A DNA stretch of 54,474 nucleotides from Noviherbaspirillum galbum (GTDB taxonomy: Bacteria; Pseudomonadota; Gammaproteobacteria; Burkholderiales; Burkholderiaceae_D), in the NCBI RefSeq assembly GCF_010974945.1, contig NZ_JAAIVB010000004.1, positions 1 to 54,474 of the forward strand, written 5' to 3'. The notes under the pieces are model-generated. The model made no database searches and had not been told where the DNA came from. It worked only from the letters and a program-made list of their open reading frames with translations. Positions 43,004 through 51,946 of this stretch are shown here, in pieces. The position numbers and the translations under genes were made by a program. Numbering within the stretch: position 1 is the first letter of the stretch; each line of letters starts with the position of its first letter.

Positions 43004-43064
43004 GCGGATCACCGTGCTGGCACGGCGCACCGAAGCGCGCCGCCTCCATGCGTCGATGATCCGC
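43004..43064. other. structured intergenic element (nested inverted repeats)
   Basis: GCGGATCA (43004-43011) pairs perfectly with TGATCCGC (43057-43064). Between them lie the hairpin CCGTG-CTGG-CACGG (43012-43025) and GGCGC...GCGCC (43024-43041). The pattern resembles a multibranch RNA or a repeat-type palindromic element. Downstream, a GTCGCCT-TGCG-AGGCGAC hairpin lies at 43111-43128. The 319 bp stretch 42991-43309 holds no gene. Confidence 0.4.
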
Positions 43065-43139
43065 ATGTTTGCCGGCGCCTGCCTCCATTGCCAAGGAGCG
43101 CCGCGTTTCCGTCGCCTTGCGAGGCGACCCCGCCTTATT

Positions 43140-43158
43140 GTTCCAACTTTATTGGAAC
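43140..43158. promoter_or_regulatory. 19 bp dyad upstream of the PilZ gene
   Basis: GTTCCAA-CTTTA-TTGGAAC, perfect 7 bp arms. It follows the hairpin at 43111-43128 and lies about 150 bp ahead of the PilZ gene start. It could be an operator or, with the preceding T-rich stretch, part of a terminator. The core CCAACTTTATT recurs at 44647-44657 ahead of the HTH-GAF gene. Confidence 0.4.
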
Positions 43159-43309
43159 ATACCGCTATCCCTTCCTCGTTTTGACAATTCGCAAACGCGA
43201 TCGTCATCGCGCTGAAATTTTCCTGTTTTGCGTTTCAGAATCCACATGACGCTGCCCGGCGGCAGGCTTCTGCGTTATCTTATGCGCCACTGATTCTGAT
43301 ACCTGGGAA

Positions 43310-44050
43310 ATGGACCTTTCACAAAACGATAGCGAGATCGAGGATCGCTTCTTCCTGCTCGGCCGCATGGAGATCATCAATTGCCTGAATGATCTCATCC
43401 GCCAGCGCGAACCCCTGACCGTGTACTTCAACCAGGGCAAGGACTTCATCCTGACCACGCTGCTCGAGGCCGGCGCGGAGCATGTGCTTTTCGACCTCGG
43501 CGGCGATCCCCGGGCCAATCGGCGGCTCGAATCCAGCACCGGCAACTGCGTCATGGTCGCGGTGCAGAACGGCATCCGGATTCAGTTCTCGGTGCCGCAG
43601 GCGCCGCGCCGGTTCTCGTGGGGCGGCGCGGATGCTTTCGAGGTGCCGCTGCCGGCGCGCATCGTGCGCATGCAGCGCCGCGAGAGCTACCGCGTGACGC
43701 TGCCGGTCAAGAAGCCGGTCATGGCAAAGATCACCAACGACAGCGGCGTCCTGATATGCGAACTGCCCATCCACGACCTCAGCGTCGGCGGCGCGGGGCT
43801 CAACGCGGTCGACCAGTCGGCGCTGGCGGAGGGCGATGAAGTCGACATCTCCTTCCCGCTGGGCGAGGGGCAGGTCATCCGCAACCGGGCGAAGGTTCGC
43901 CACGTGACCCAGGTCGGCAGCACCGGCTCCCACCCGCTGCTGCGGGTGGGACTGTGTTTCCTGCGCCTGCCGGTCGCTTCCAGCGCGCGTCTGCAGCGTT
44001 TCATCCTGCAGGTGGAGCACCAGCGCAGCGCGCTCGTGCAGAAGCGCTAG
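43310..44050 (+). CDS. YcgR-like PilZ protein (c-di-GMP effector)
   Basis: A 246-residue protein. The N-terminal ~110 residues match a YcgR-type N-domain; the C-terminal PilZ domain has the c-di-GMP contacts RRESYR (RxxxR) and DLSVGGAGL (D/NxSxxG). YcgR acts as a flagellar brake when c-di-GMP is high; other members control alginate or cellulose output. Genes for flagella are not in the window, so the target is unresolved. It is convergent with the CreA-like gene, 7 bp between stops. Confidence 0.85.
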   Translation: MDLSQNDSEIEDRFFLLGRMEIINCLNDLIRQREPLTVYFNQGKDFILTTLLEAGAEHVLFDLGGDPRANRRLESSTGNCVMVAVQNGIRIQFSVPQAPRRFSWGGADAFEVPLPARIVRMQRRESYRVTLPVKKPVMAKITNDSGVLICELPIHDLSVGGAGLNAVDQSALAEGDEVDISFPLGEGQVIRNRAKVRHVTQVGSTGSHPLLRVGLCFLRLPVASSARLQRFILQVEHQRSALVQKR

Positions 44051-44057
44051 CCGGGTT

Positions 44058-44528
44058 TCACTTGACCGGCAGGGGCGTCTCCCTCGGCACCGGGACAGCG
44101 GTCACGCTATTCTTCGGACTGCCTTCGATGACCCGGTCGGAGTACACCAGGTACACCAGGGTATTGCGCTTCTTGTCGGCCATGCGGACCACCCGCACGT
44201 GCTTGAACAGCAGGGAGGATCGCTCGGTGAACACTTCCTCTTCCTGAGGGATGGTGCCGCTGAAGCCGATCGGTCCGACCTGGCGGCAGGCGACCGCGGC
44301 GTCGGAAGTGTCTTCCGCGATGCCCAGGCTACCCTTGATGCCGCCGGTCTTGGCGTGGGAAAGGTAGCAGGACACGCCGCTCACCTTGGGATCGTCGAAC
44401 ACGTCGACCACGATCTTGTTGTTGGCGCCCAGCAGGCGGAAGGTGGTGCTGACGTCGCCGACGGTCTCGGCCCGGGCGGACGAGGCAAGGATGGCGAAGG
44501 CGGCCAGGGCAAATGCGTTTTTATTCAT
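44058..44528 (-). CDS. creA: CreA-family periplasmic protein
   Basis: A 156-residue protein with a signal peptide ending AETV. The mature domain begins [37 protein letters not shown] and continues [19 protein letters not shown], with the two conserved Cys, and [23 protein letters not shown], which is diagnostic of CreA/YjjA-like proteins. Function is unknown in E. coli as well. It lies apart from the creBCD genes. Confidence 0.87.
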   Translation of the reverse strand: MNKNAFALAAFAILASSARAETVGDVSTTFRLLGANNKIVVDVFDDPKVSGVSCYLSHAKTGGIKGSLGIAEDTSDAAVACRQVGPIGFSGTIPQEEEVFTERSSLLFKHVRVVRMADKKRNTLVYLVYSDRVIEGSPKNSVTAVPVPRETPLPVK

Positions 44529-44665
44529 CGGTTCGTTCTCCAGTCGAGAGGCATTGACGATGCATCAATTGATATAGACGCCGCAAGGCTAACCGAATTT
44601 CCTCGGCCTGCCAGCGCTTCACTGCGCACTTGCCTCATTGTTTTTACCAACTTTATTATTTCTGA

Positions 44666-44692
44666 CTAGTAAAAAAAGCCAAGGTGTATAAT
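44666..44692 (+). promoter_or_regulatory. promoter of the HTH-GAF gene
   Basis: A perfect TATAAT at 44687-44692, with TGACT-like -35 bases (about 44663-44668) at 18-19 bp, which is slightly long. The ATG follows 24 bp downstream. The CCAACTTTATT motif shared with the PilZ upstream dyad lies at 44647-44657, just upstream of the -35. Confidence 0.5.
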
Positions 44693-44715
44693 GGCTGACG
44701 CCTTATGGAACCGTT

Positions 44716-45486
44716 ATGAAGAATCACCCGTTGCCCGGTCATGATGATCCGATTCTGACAACCAGCGAAACAGCGCGTCTGCTGGGAGTTGCCGTCAGTA
44801 CCGCCCAGCTCTGGATCGAATCGGGAACCCTGGATTCCTGGAAGACGCCCGGCGGACACCGCCGCGTCCGGCTCAGCTCCGTCATGCGGCTCCTAGAACG
44901 CCAACCCTCCCGCTCCCGCGCCGACGCGGATCCGGCGACCCTGGTTTCCCTGCCCACCGAATTCCTGGCGGCGGACGATCCCGATTACCCCGTGCCCGAA
45001 AACGAAGCCGCTCGCCTGCAGGCGCTGGCCGCGACCGGCCTGGTCGACAGTCCCGCGGAACACGCCTTCGACCGACTCACCTGGCTCGCGGCCCAGGTCA
45101 CCGGCGCCTCCATGGCGCTGCTGTCCCTGCTGACGACCAAGCGGCAATGGTTCAAGTCTCGCCTCGGCCTGGATACCGCCGAGACGCCGCGCGAATGGGC
45201 CTTCTGCAGCCACGCCATCGTGCAGGACAACGCGCTCGTCGTGGAAGACGCCAGCCGCGACCCGCGCTTTCGCGACAATCCCCTCGTGACCGGCCATCCC
45301 TTCATCCGCTTCTACGCGGGCTTCGCCGTGACCGACCGCAACCAGCTTCCGCTGGGCACGCTGTGCGTCCTCGACAACAAGCCCCGCGCGCTGACCGAAG
45401 GCCAGTTCCAGGCCTTGCATGAACTCTCCGCGCTCGCCTCGGAAGAAATCTCGCGCCGCCCGATCGCCCTGAAAACGGAAAAGTAA
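44716..45486 (+). CDS. MerR/excisionase-type HTH fused to a GAF domain
   Basis: A 256-residue protein. Residues ~13-60 form an excisionase/MerR-type winged helix (TTSETARLLGVAVSTAQLWIESGTLDSWKTPGGHRRVRLSSV, with the GGHRR wing). Residues ~95-245 form a GAF domain of the type found ahead of diguanylate cyclases (WFKSRLGLDTAETPREWAFCSHAI, PFIRFYAGFAVT, GTLCVLD). DNA binding and small-molecule or redox sensing in one chain without a kinase or GGDEF output is unusual. Next genes are the convergent GGDEF-EAL gene and the CreA-like gene upstream; targets unknown. No in-frame earlier start. Confidence 0.82.
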   Translation: MKNHPLPGHDDPILTTSETARLLGVAVSTAQLWIESGTLDSWKTPGGHRRVRLSSVMRLLERQPSRSRADADPATLVSLPTEFLAADDPDYPVPENEAARLQALAATGLVDSPAEHAFDRLTWLAAQVTGASMALLSLLTTKRQWFKSRLGLDTAETPREWAFCSHAIVQDNALVVEDASRDPRFRDNPLVTGHPFIRFYAGFAVTDRNQLPLGTLCVLDNKPRALTEGQFQALHELSALASEEISRRPIALKTEK

Positions 45487-45531
45487 GCGCGCGACGTCCT
45501 GGCGACACCAACCCGCCGGCACCCATCCAAT

Positions 45532-48500
45532 TCATCCATGCTGCCTGCACCATGCCGCGAACTCGGCGGCGGGCAGCGGCTTGCTGAACAGGTATCCCTG
45601 CGCCTGGCTGCATCCTTTTTCTTCCAGGTAGCGCAGGGCATCGTAGGTCTCGATGCCTTCCCCGATCACTTCCAGCTGCAGGCTCGTACCCAACGCGATG
45701 ATGGCGTCCGTCACAAGCCGGCTGGCATGGTCGCTGCGGATGTGGCGGATGAAGGACTGGTCGACCTTCAGCTTGTCCAGCGGCAACGCGCTCAGGCGGC
45801 TCAGGCTGGAGTAGCCGGTGCCGAAATCGTCGAGCGACACCTTCACCCCCAGCGCCTTGATGCGGTTGAGCACCTCGATCGCCTGCTCGAGGTTGTCCAT
45901 GATGGCGCTCTCCGTGACCTCGACATGCAGGCAGGCCGGGTCGACGCGGTACTGGCGGATGATGCCGCCGATGGTCTCGGCGAAATCACGTTGCCGGAAC
46001 TGCATGGGCGACACGTTGAAGGACACCGAGATGTCGATGCCTTCGTTGCGCCAGGCCCGCTGCTGTCGGCACGCCTGGCGCACCACCCACTCGCCCATCT
46101 GGCCGATCAGGCCCGCCGATTCGGCGACCGGGATGAAGCGGTCGGGTCCGACGGGCTGCGACGCGTCGTCCGTCAGTCGCAGCAAGGCTTCGGCGCTGAT
46201 GATGCGGCCGCTGCGTATGTCCACGATGGGCTGGTAGTAAAGTTCCAGTCCGCCCGACTTCAGCGCCTGCTTCAGGCGCTGCTCCAGCAGCAGCAAGGCC
46301 TCCGCTTCCCGGTCCAGTTCGGGCGAGTAGAAGCGGAAGGTGGCACGGCCGGATTGCTTGGCCTGGTACATCGCCATGTCGGCGGCATGGATCAGTCCGC
46401 TGATGTCGTCGCCGTGTTCCGGATAGAGGCTGATGCCGATGGAGGGCGACAGCGTCAGCGTGAGATCATCCACCTGGTAGGGCTGGCTGAGGTGCTGGAC
46501 GATGTGCTCGGCCACCGCAACGGTGGCATGCCGCATGGTGCCGTCGAGATGGGGCAGGATCACGACGAACTCATCCCCGCCGAGGCGCCCGACCAGGTCT
46601 TCGGAGCGGGTGCAGGCGAGCAGCCGGCGCGACACTTCCTTCAACACCTGGTCGCCCGCATCATGGCCGTGCAGGTCATTGATCGGCTTGAAGCGGTCGA
46701 GATCGATGAACAGCACCGCGCCCTTGCCATGCTTGCGTGCGGCCGCCGCGACTTCGCGGGTGCCGAATTCGAAGACCAGGGTGCGGTTGGGCAGTCCGGT
46801 GAGCGAATCATGCAGCGCCGCCTGGCGGATCTGCTCCTGTGCCTGCTTGCGCTCGGTGATGTCGGTATGTGTGCCGACCAGGCGCAGCGCGCGTCCGCGG
46901 CCATCCCGCTCCGAGGCGATGCCATGCGAAAGTATCCAGTGCCAGTCGCCGTGCTTGCCGCGCAGGCGCAGTTCGCCCCAGAAGCTGGCGCGCCTGCCGT
47001 CGATCACTTCCTTCATCATGGCAATGATGGCCGGACGATCCTCGTCATGCACGCGCCTGAGCCAGGCGCGCGCGGTCCTCAACTCTTCGGGAGCCGCGCC
47101 CAGCATCGTGTAGAGCAGGTCGTTGACCGGCGACATCGCGCCGCTCGCCACGTCCATCTCCCATACCGCCGTGCTTCCCGCCTTGAGCGCCAGCGCGAGC
47201 CGGGTTTCGCTGGCCTGCAGTTCCGCCATCAGGCGCTTCTGCTCCGACACGTCGATGAACAGCGTGGCGAAGCGTCCCGGCGAGGGGCTGAAACAATACG
47301 CCTTGAAGTGCCGCCCTGTGTGCTGGTTATACCCTTCGAAGGTATCCGAGCGCCCGCTCTGCGCCACCCGGGACTGCCGTTCCACCCATATCCTCTCGAG
47401 CGTCGGCACCACCTCGGTCAGTGCCTTGTCGACGATCTGTTCCTTGATGCCGGTGTAGCGGTAGAAATTTTCGTTGACTTCCAGCATGCGCAGGTCGACC
47501 GGTTTGCCTTTCGGATCCAGGATCGGTTCGCCCACCACGAACGCCTCCGACATGTACGAAAACAAGGCACGGTACTTGGCTTCGCCCTCGCGCAGGAACT
47601 GGAGCAGCCGGCGCATCGCCGCCTGCCTTTCCTCGAGCAGCGCGGAAGCGGCGCCCAGCGCGTGCGACAGCGCCATCGCCTCGCGGATGTCGGACGTGGG
47701 CGGCGTGATCCGCTTGCCGTCGCCGAGGGCCGTCGCCGGCGCGATCAGCCCGTGGAAGGCGCCCTCGATCTTCTTGCTGAAGAACCAGGCGAGCGGAAGG
47801 CCGACCGCGAACAGTCCGGCGACGCTCGCGGCGAGCAGGAGCATGCGGGTGACGATGCCCGCGCGGATTTCCTGTTCCGGAATGGAAATCGCCACCCGCC
47901 AGCCCGTCGCCGGGGAAACGGTATGGGTGGCGAGGACATGCACGCCGTCGCGCATGGTGGCGCTGAAGCTGCCTTCCGTGTCGGACATCAGCTGGGCGTA
48001 GAACCGGTCGGCGGGAAGTTGTCCGACGAAGCGCGCGGCCTCCCTGCTGCGGGCCACGACAACCCCATCGCCGTCGAAGATCGTCGCCACCCAGCCCGGC
48101 GGCAAGCCCTGGCTGTCGAGGATGGCGTTCAGCGTCAGGGGGAGGATCGTCATGCCGAGCGCATACGTGATCTCCCCATCCTTCCTGACCGGAACCAGGA
48201 CGGCAACGACAGGCCGGTGCAACACGCTCGACACATACAGGTTCGAGACCACCGGCATGGTGTCGTTGAACAGATGATCGACCAGCGCGGGAACCGGATG
48301 GGGCGGCAATGACTGGCCGGCATCGACCGCTGTGCTGAGAATCTGCCGTCCCGTCCGCTCGGTCAGGGTGATCTGGTTGCCCAGCCCGGATGCCGACAAC
48401 GCATCCCTTGCCTGGTTGCGGAAGCGCTCCAAATTGCCGGCGGCCAGCGCATCCGACAAGGCGAGACCTTGCAGCAAGGCCTGGGTCCGCAGCACGTGGT

Positions 48501-48723
48501 TGTCCATCGCCTGCCGCAGCGCCCGCGCCGTCTGTAGCGTATCCCGTTCGGTCTGCAGGCGCTCCTGGCGGTATTCGTAGGCAAACAGGCCCATCGCGCC
48601 CAGCAGCCCCGGAATGAGGCAGGCCAGCACCAGCATGAAAAGAAAATACCTGACCGAACGGTATTGCACCCGGGCTTCAGGAGCGGTCCCTTGCATCTGC
48701 ATGAAATCCGTGAGGCGCTGCAT
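45532..48723 (-). CDS. GGDEF-EAL membrane protein (c-di-GMP turnover)
   Basis: About 1063 residues from ATG 48723. A membrane helix (FLFMLVLACLIPGLLGAMG), a periplasmic dCache-like sensor and a second helix (LLLAASVAGLFAVGLPLAWFF) are followed by two PAS domains, a GGDEF domain with an intact RLGGDEFVVI and an EAL domain with AEALLR, NVSPMQF, EVTESAIM, DDFGTGYSSL and KVDQSF, all catalytic residues present. It can therefore hydrolyse c-di-GMP and may also make it. It overlaps nothing; a TTG at 48801 just after the nadM-like gene is an alternative start. Its product should be sensed by the PilZ protein. Confidence 0.88.
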   Translation of the reverse strand: MQRLTDFMQMQGTAPEARVQYRSVRYFLFMLVLACLIPGLLGAMGLFAYEYRQERLQTERDTLQTARALRQAMDNHVLRTQALLQGLALSDALAAGNLERFRNQARDALSASGLGNQITLTERTGRQILSTAVDAGQSLPPHPVPALVDHLFNDTMPVVSNLYVSSVLHRPVVAVLVPVRKDGEITYALGMTILPLTLNAILDSQGLPPGWVATIFDGDGVVVARSREAARFVGQLPADRFYAQLMSDTEGSFSATMRDGVHVLATHTVSPATGWRVAISIPEQEIRAGIVTRMLLLAASVAGLFAVGLPLAWFFSKKIEGAFHGLIAPATALGDGKRITPPTSDIREAMALSHALGAASALLEERQAAMRRLLQFLREGEAKYRALFSYMSEAFVVGEPILDPKGKPVDLRMLEVNENFYRYTGIKEQIVDKALTEVVPTLERIWVERQSRVAQSGRSDTFEGYNQHTGRHFKAYCFSPSPGRFATLFIDVSEQKRLMAELQASETRLALALKAGSTAVWEMDVASGAMSPVNDLLYTMLGAAPEELRTARAWLRRVHDEDRPAIIAMMKEVIDGRRASFWGELRLRGKHGDWHWILSHGIASERDGRGRALRLVGTHTDITERKQAQEQIRQAALHDSLTGLPNRTLVFEFGTREVAAAARKHGKGAVLFIDLDRFKPINDLHGHDAGDQVLKEVSRRLLACTRSEDLVGRLGGDEFVVILPHLDGTMRHATVAVAEHIVQHLSQPYQVDDLTLTLSPSIGISLYPEHGDDISGLIHAADMAMYQAKQSGRATFRFYSPELDREAEALLLLEQRLKQALKSGGLELYYQPIVDIRSGRIISAEALLRLTDDASQPVGPDRFIPVAESAGLIGQMGEWVVRQACRQQRAWRNEGIDISVSFNVSPMQFRQRDFAETIGGIIRQYRVDPACLHVEVTESAIMDNLEQAIEVLNRIKALGVKVSLDDFGTGYSSLSRLSALPLDKLKVDQSFIRHIRSDHASRLVTDAIIALGTSLQLEVIGEGIETYDALRYLEEKGCSQAQGYLFSKPLPAAEFAAWCRQHG

Positions 48724-48797
48724 GGATATTGATCGGAGGGAATTCCGGTTGGACCTTGCCGTTCCGGCAAAGATTCCTTGCTCCCGGCGCTGCGCCG

Positions 48798-49844
48798 TCA
48801 AGCCTCGTCGTCGGAGGTCAATCCAAGGAAATGATCGAGTATGTGGAAGTGATCATCGAAGAACTGGTCTTCCATCGCGGCAAGTGAGACCAATGGAATC
48901 CAGGCGGCGGACGCGGCATCATCGGCGCCTTCGACATCCGGCAGCTGGTCGCGCGCCAGGGCGAAGTAATGCCCATGGGTAATCGTGCGCGTGCGCTGGC
49001 TGCGGTCCGGGTGGTCAAACACCTGCACCGCCCTGAGCGCGTCCAGCAGTTCTTCCTCCAGCACGGCGAGGCGGGTTTCTTCCATCAACTCGCGCACCGC
49101 GCCCTGCACCAGGCGTTCGCGCTGCTCGAGGAAGCCGCCGGGGAGCGCCCACAAACCCTTGCCGGGGAAGGCGCCGCGCCGCACCAGCAGCACGTGGCCG
49201 GCGGCGGTGACTACCGAATCCACCGTGGTCTGCACCGGCGGAAACGGTGCCAGCTTCCAGGCTGCGCGGTAGGCCTGGATGGCCGCATGCTCCTGAACCA
49301 GCTTGCGGTAATGCGGCAATGTCGACCATGCCTTGAGAAACTGCCGGACCGGCACGGTCAGCATGGGCGCGACCACCGCCAGCGAAACATCGATGTCTTC
49401 GGCTTCGAAGAATACCTGGCGAACGCGCGTCGAATCGACGTCAGCAAGCGCCTCGCCGGTCATGAGCTCCCAGCGTGGGAAGCGATTCAGGTAATAACTC
49501 GACGCATCCTTGAAATAGCCGACCAATGCAATGCGGGCGGTCTCGGGCACGTGCCGCCCTACCTTGCGCTGCACCGCCTCCGCCCAGCGCCGGTCCTGGT
49601 AATAATCGCGCACCGCGATGAAGGAAACGCGATCGCGCTGCGCCTCCGGCAGGCTGAGCCGGATCATGCTTGCGCGTTCGTCGCAGGTGAACGGATTCTT
49701 CGGACTGCGCGCGTGGAAGGACGAACCGAGCACGACGAACACCCGCGGCGCCGTAGCGAGGGCAAGCTCCAGAAGCCTGGCATGGCCGCAGTGGAAAGGC
49801 TGGAAGCGGCCGATCAGAACGGCGGCGTCGTGGGTTGGCGTCAC
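48798..49844 (-). CDS. nadM: bifunctional NMN adenylyltransferase / Nudix hydrolase (NadM-type)
   Basis: A 348-residue fusion. The N-terminal nucleotidyltransferase part has GRFQPFHCGHARLLELAL with HxGH, and the C-terminal Nudix part has the box GGFLEQRERLVQGAVRELMEETRLA. Known family members convert NMN to NAD and hydrolyse ADP-ribose. It lies directly downstream of pncB on the same strand (21 bp), so the two form an NAD-salvage unit: nicotinate to NaMN by PncB, then NaAD/NAD by the adenylyltransferase. Symbol by analogy. Confidence 0.88.
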   Translation of the reverse strand: MTPTHDAAVLIGRFQPFHCGHARLLELALATAPRVFVVLGSSFHARSPKNPFTCDERASMIRLSLPEAQRDRVSFIAVRDYYQDRRWAEAVQRKVGRHVPETARIALVGYFKDASSYYLNRFPRWELMTGEALADVDSTRVRQVFFEAEDIDVSLAVVAPMLTVPVRQFLKAWSTLPHYRKLVQEHAAIQAYRAAWKLAPFPPVQTTVDSVVTAAGHVLLVRRGAFPGKGLWALPGGFLEQRERLVQGAVRELMEETRLAVLEEELLDALRAVQVFDHPDRSQRTRTITHGHYFALARDQLPDVEGADDAASAAWIPLVSLAAMEDQFFDDHFHILDHFLGLTSDDEA

Positions 49845-49865
49845 GTGGTTTCCTTTACTGCCGGC

Positions 49866-51062
49866 TCATGCGGCATGGGAGGGATGATGAAACACCTGCC
49901 GCAGGTAAGCCAGGAAGGTTTCGTCGCGGCACAGCGTCTTGCCCGGCGAATCCGACAGCTTGGCAACCGCCTGTCCATTGCATGACATCAACTTCATCAC
50001 GATGTTCAGCGGCGTGATGCCGGTGTCATTGGTCAGGTTGGTGCCGATGCCGAAGCCGGTCTGGATACGATTGGCAAAATGGCGGTACAGCGCGAATGCC
50101 TTGTCCAGGGTAAGCCCGTCGGAAAACACCAGGCGCTTGGTGCGCGGGTCGAGGCGCAGGCGGGCGTAGTGGGCAATTGCCTTTTCGCCCCATTCCACCG
50201 GATCGCCCGAGTCATGGCGCAAGCCATCGAAGAGCTTGGCGAAGTACAGGTCGAAGTCGGCAAGGAAGGCATCCATGCCGACCACGTCGGTAAGCGCGGT
50301 GCCGAGGTCGCCGCGGTATTCCTGCACCCAGTCCTCCAGCGCTGCCTTCTGGAAGTCGCGCAGCCGCACGCCGAAGGCCTGGTAAGCCTGCAGGTACTCA
50401 TGCGCCATGGTGCCGATCGGCACCAGCCTGCACTTCATCGCCAGGTAGACGTTCGACGTCCCCTTGAAGAACTGCGGTGCCTCACGGGCAATCGTTGCCA
50501 CCACTTCTTCATGCCAAGCGCAGGAGAATCGGCGGCGCGTCCCGAAATCAAAGAATTCGAAGGGATGGAGCAGCGGCGGTTCGCTGGCGAAATCGCGCAG
50601 CCGCGCCAGCTTGTCCTGCAGGCGCCGGCGCGCCTCGTCCAGTGTGCCCGCGTCGGAAATTCGCCGGAAGTACAGCTCATTGATAATGTAGAGCACGTAG
50701 ATCTCGAAACCCATCACATGCACTTGCGGCCCGGACGCGCGCACGACCAGCGTGTCGCCTTCCGCTCGCACGGTGATGAACTTGCGCTGGAAGCGAAACA
50801 CGGCCAGAAAGTCCACGAAGTCGCTCTTGATGAAGCGCAATCCGCGCAGATAGGCCAGCTCTTCCTCCTGGAAGTGCAAGGCGCATAGATGGTCCAGCTC
50901 CCGGTCCACCTCCTCCGCCAGCGACGCCAGCGGAAAGGCCGGCACGTTACGGCAATGGAATTCATACTCCGCAGTCGCGCCCGGATGGCTGTGCAGCAAG
51001 GCCTGCCACATGGTGAACTTGTAGAGATCGGTCTCAAGCAGGCTGCGTACGATCGGTGTCAT
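49866..51062 (-). CDS. pncB: nicotinate phosphoribosyltransferase
   Basis: A 398-residue enzyme. [21 protein letters not shown] at the start, [59 protein letters not shown] and [11 protein letters not shown] are the hallmark of PncB. It turns nicotinate and PRPP into NaMN, using ATP. It is the first gene of the unit with nadM. A 14 bp dyad TATCC-TTAT-GGATA (51076-51089) lies in its leader and could be an operator. Confidence 0.95.
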   Translation of the reverse strand: MTPIVRSLLETDLYKFTMWQALLHSHPGATAEYEFHCRNVPAFPLASLAEEVDRELDHLCALHFQEEELAYLRGLRFIKSDFVDFLAVFRFQRKFITVRAEGDTLVVRASGPQVHVMGFEIYVLYIINELYFRRISDAGTLDEARRRLQDKLARLRDFASEPPLLHPFEFFDFGTRRRFSCAWHEEVVATIAREAPQFFKGTSNVYLAMKCRLVPIGTMAHEYLQAYQAFGVRLRDFQKAALEDWVQEYRGDLGTALTDVVGMDAFLADFDLYFAKLFDGLRHDSGDPVEWGEKAIAHYARLRLDPRTKRLVFSDGLTLDKAFALYRHFANRIQTGFGIGTNLTNDTGITPLNIVMKLMSCNGQAVAKLSDSPGKTLCRDETFLAYLRQVFHHPSHAA

Positions 51063-51075
51063 GATGTCTTCCGTT

Positions 51076-51089
51076 TATCCTTATGGATA
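51076..51089. promoter_or_regulatory. dyad in the pncB leader
   Basis: TATCC (51076-51080), TTAT, GGATA (51085-51089), 14 bp upstream of the pncB start. A candidate site for an NAD-responsive regulator, but no such regulator gene is adjacent and short dyads occur by chance. Confidence 0.25.
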
Positions 51090-51212
51090 GGATGCATCGC
51101 CGGAAGGTTCAGCGGCTTGATGTAGCGCTGCGTGCCGCGTGGAAAACCGATCACCATGCCGACGAATGCCTTCATGCCTTTCGTTCCTCAAATTCGTCAA
51201 AGGAGAAAAACA

Positions 51213-51746
51213 ATGGAAGAGGTGCTCAAGTTCTGGTTCGAGGACATCCCGCCAAAAAGCTGGTGGTCCGCAGAACCGGCATTCGATGACGTCATCCGCC
51301 AGCGCTTCGGCGATTTGCTGGAACGCGCGCGGCAGGGCGAGCTGCACGCATGGCGCGCCTCGCCGAAGGGCCGCCTCGCCGAAATCATCGTGCTCGATCA
51401 ATTCTCGCGGAACATCCACCGCAATACGCCCGCCGCCTTCGCGCAGGACCCGACGGCGCTGGTCCTCGCCCAGGAAGCCTGCGCCGCGCGGGCCGACGAG
51501 CAACTGTCGCTGACGGAATGCGCCTTCCTCATCATGCCTTACATGCACAGCGAGTCGAAGCATATCCATGCCATCGCGGAAGACCTGTTCAAATGCTTGA
51601 CACCCGAGGACAACTACCGCTTCGAACTAAGGCACAAGGCAATCATCGACCGCTTCGGACGTTACCCGCATCGGAACGCCATCCTCGGACGACCCTCGAC
51701 CGAGGAAGAAATCGAATTCCTCAAACAGCCCGGCTCCTCCTTCTGA
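51213..51746 (+). CDS. DUF924 family protein
   Basis: A 177-residue protein, EVLKFWFEDIPPKSWWSAEPAFDDVIRQRF at the start, then LAEIIVLDQFSRNIHRNTPAAFAQDP and LTECAFLIMPYMHSES, which are diagnostic of DUF924, a TPR-like helical family of unknown function. AAGGAG lies 6 nt before the ATG at 51213; earlier in-frame starts have no support. Divergent from pncB. Confidence 0.88.
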   Translation: MEEVLKFWFEDIPPKSWWSAEPAFDDVIRQRFGDLLERARQGELHAWRASPKGRLAEIIVLDQFSRNIHRNTPAAFAQDPTALVLAQEACAARADEQLSLTECAFLIMPYMHSESKHIHAIAEDLFKCLTPEDNYRFELRHKAIIDRFGRYPHRNAILGRPSTEEEIEFLKQPGSSF

Positions 51747-51761
51747 CCCGTCCTTTTCCCC

Positions 51762-51791
51762 TTGGCCATTAAGGTTATTTTAGGATTAGAT
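51762..51791 (+). promoter_or_regulatory. possible promoter of the hemerythrin-like gene
   Basis: TTGGCC (51762-51767), 18 bp, TTAGAT (51786-51791) in an A/T-rich patch. It would give a leader of about 150 nt before the gene at 51947. The 200 bp gap between 51747 and 51946 has no other feature. Confidence 0.35.
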
Positions 51792-51946
51792 GAATGAAGT
51801 TTTAAGAACCGGCCCATCCCTTCTTGCGTAAAGTACGCTCCGTACCGACGAATTGCGAAGGCAACGCATCCCACAACGCCGCGATGCCCTCAATCCAGCC
51901 GTTACCGCAACCAACCCGCCAACCCAAGAAGACGACCGGAGCCACC

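Noticed and set aside
43004-43064. A tRNA gene
   Set aside because: The stems resemble a cloverleaf at first sight, but there is no T-loop consensus, no anticodon stem of the right size and no CCA-adjacent acceptor of 7 bp with the required spacing.
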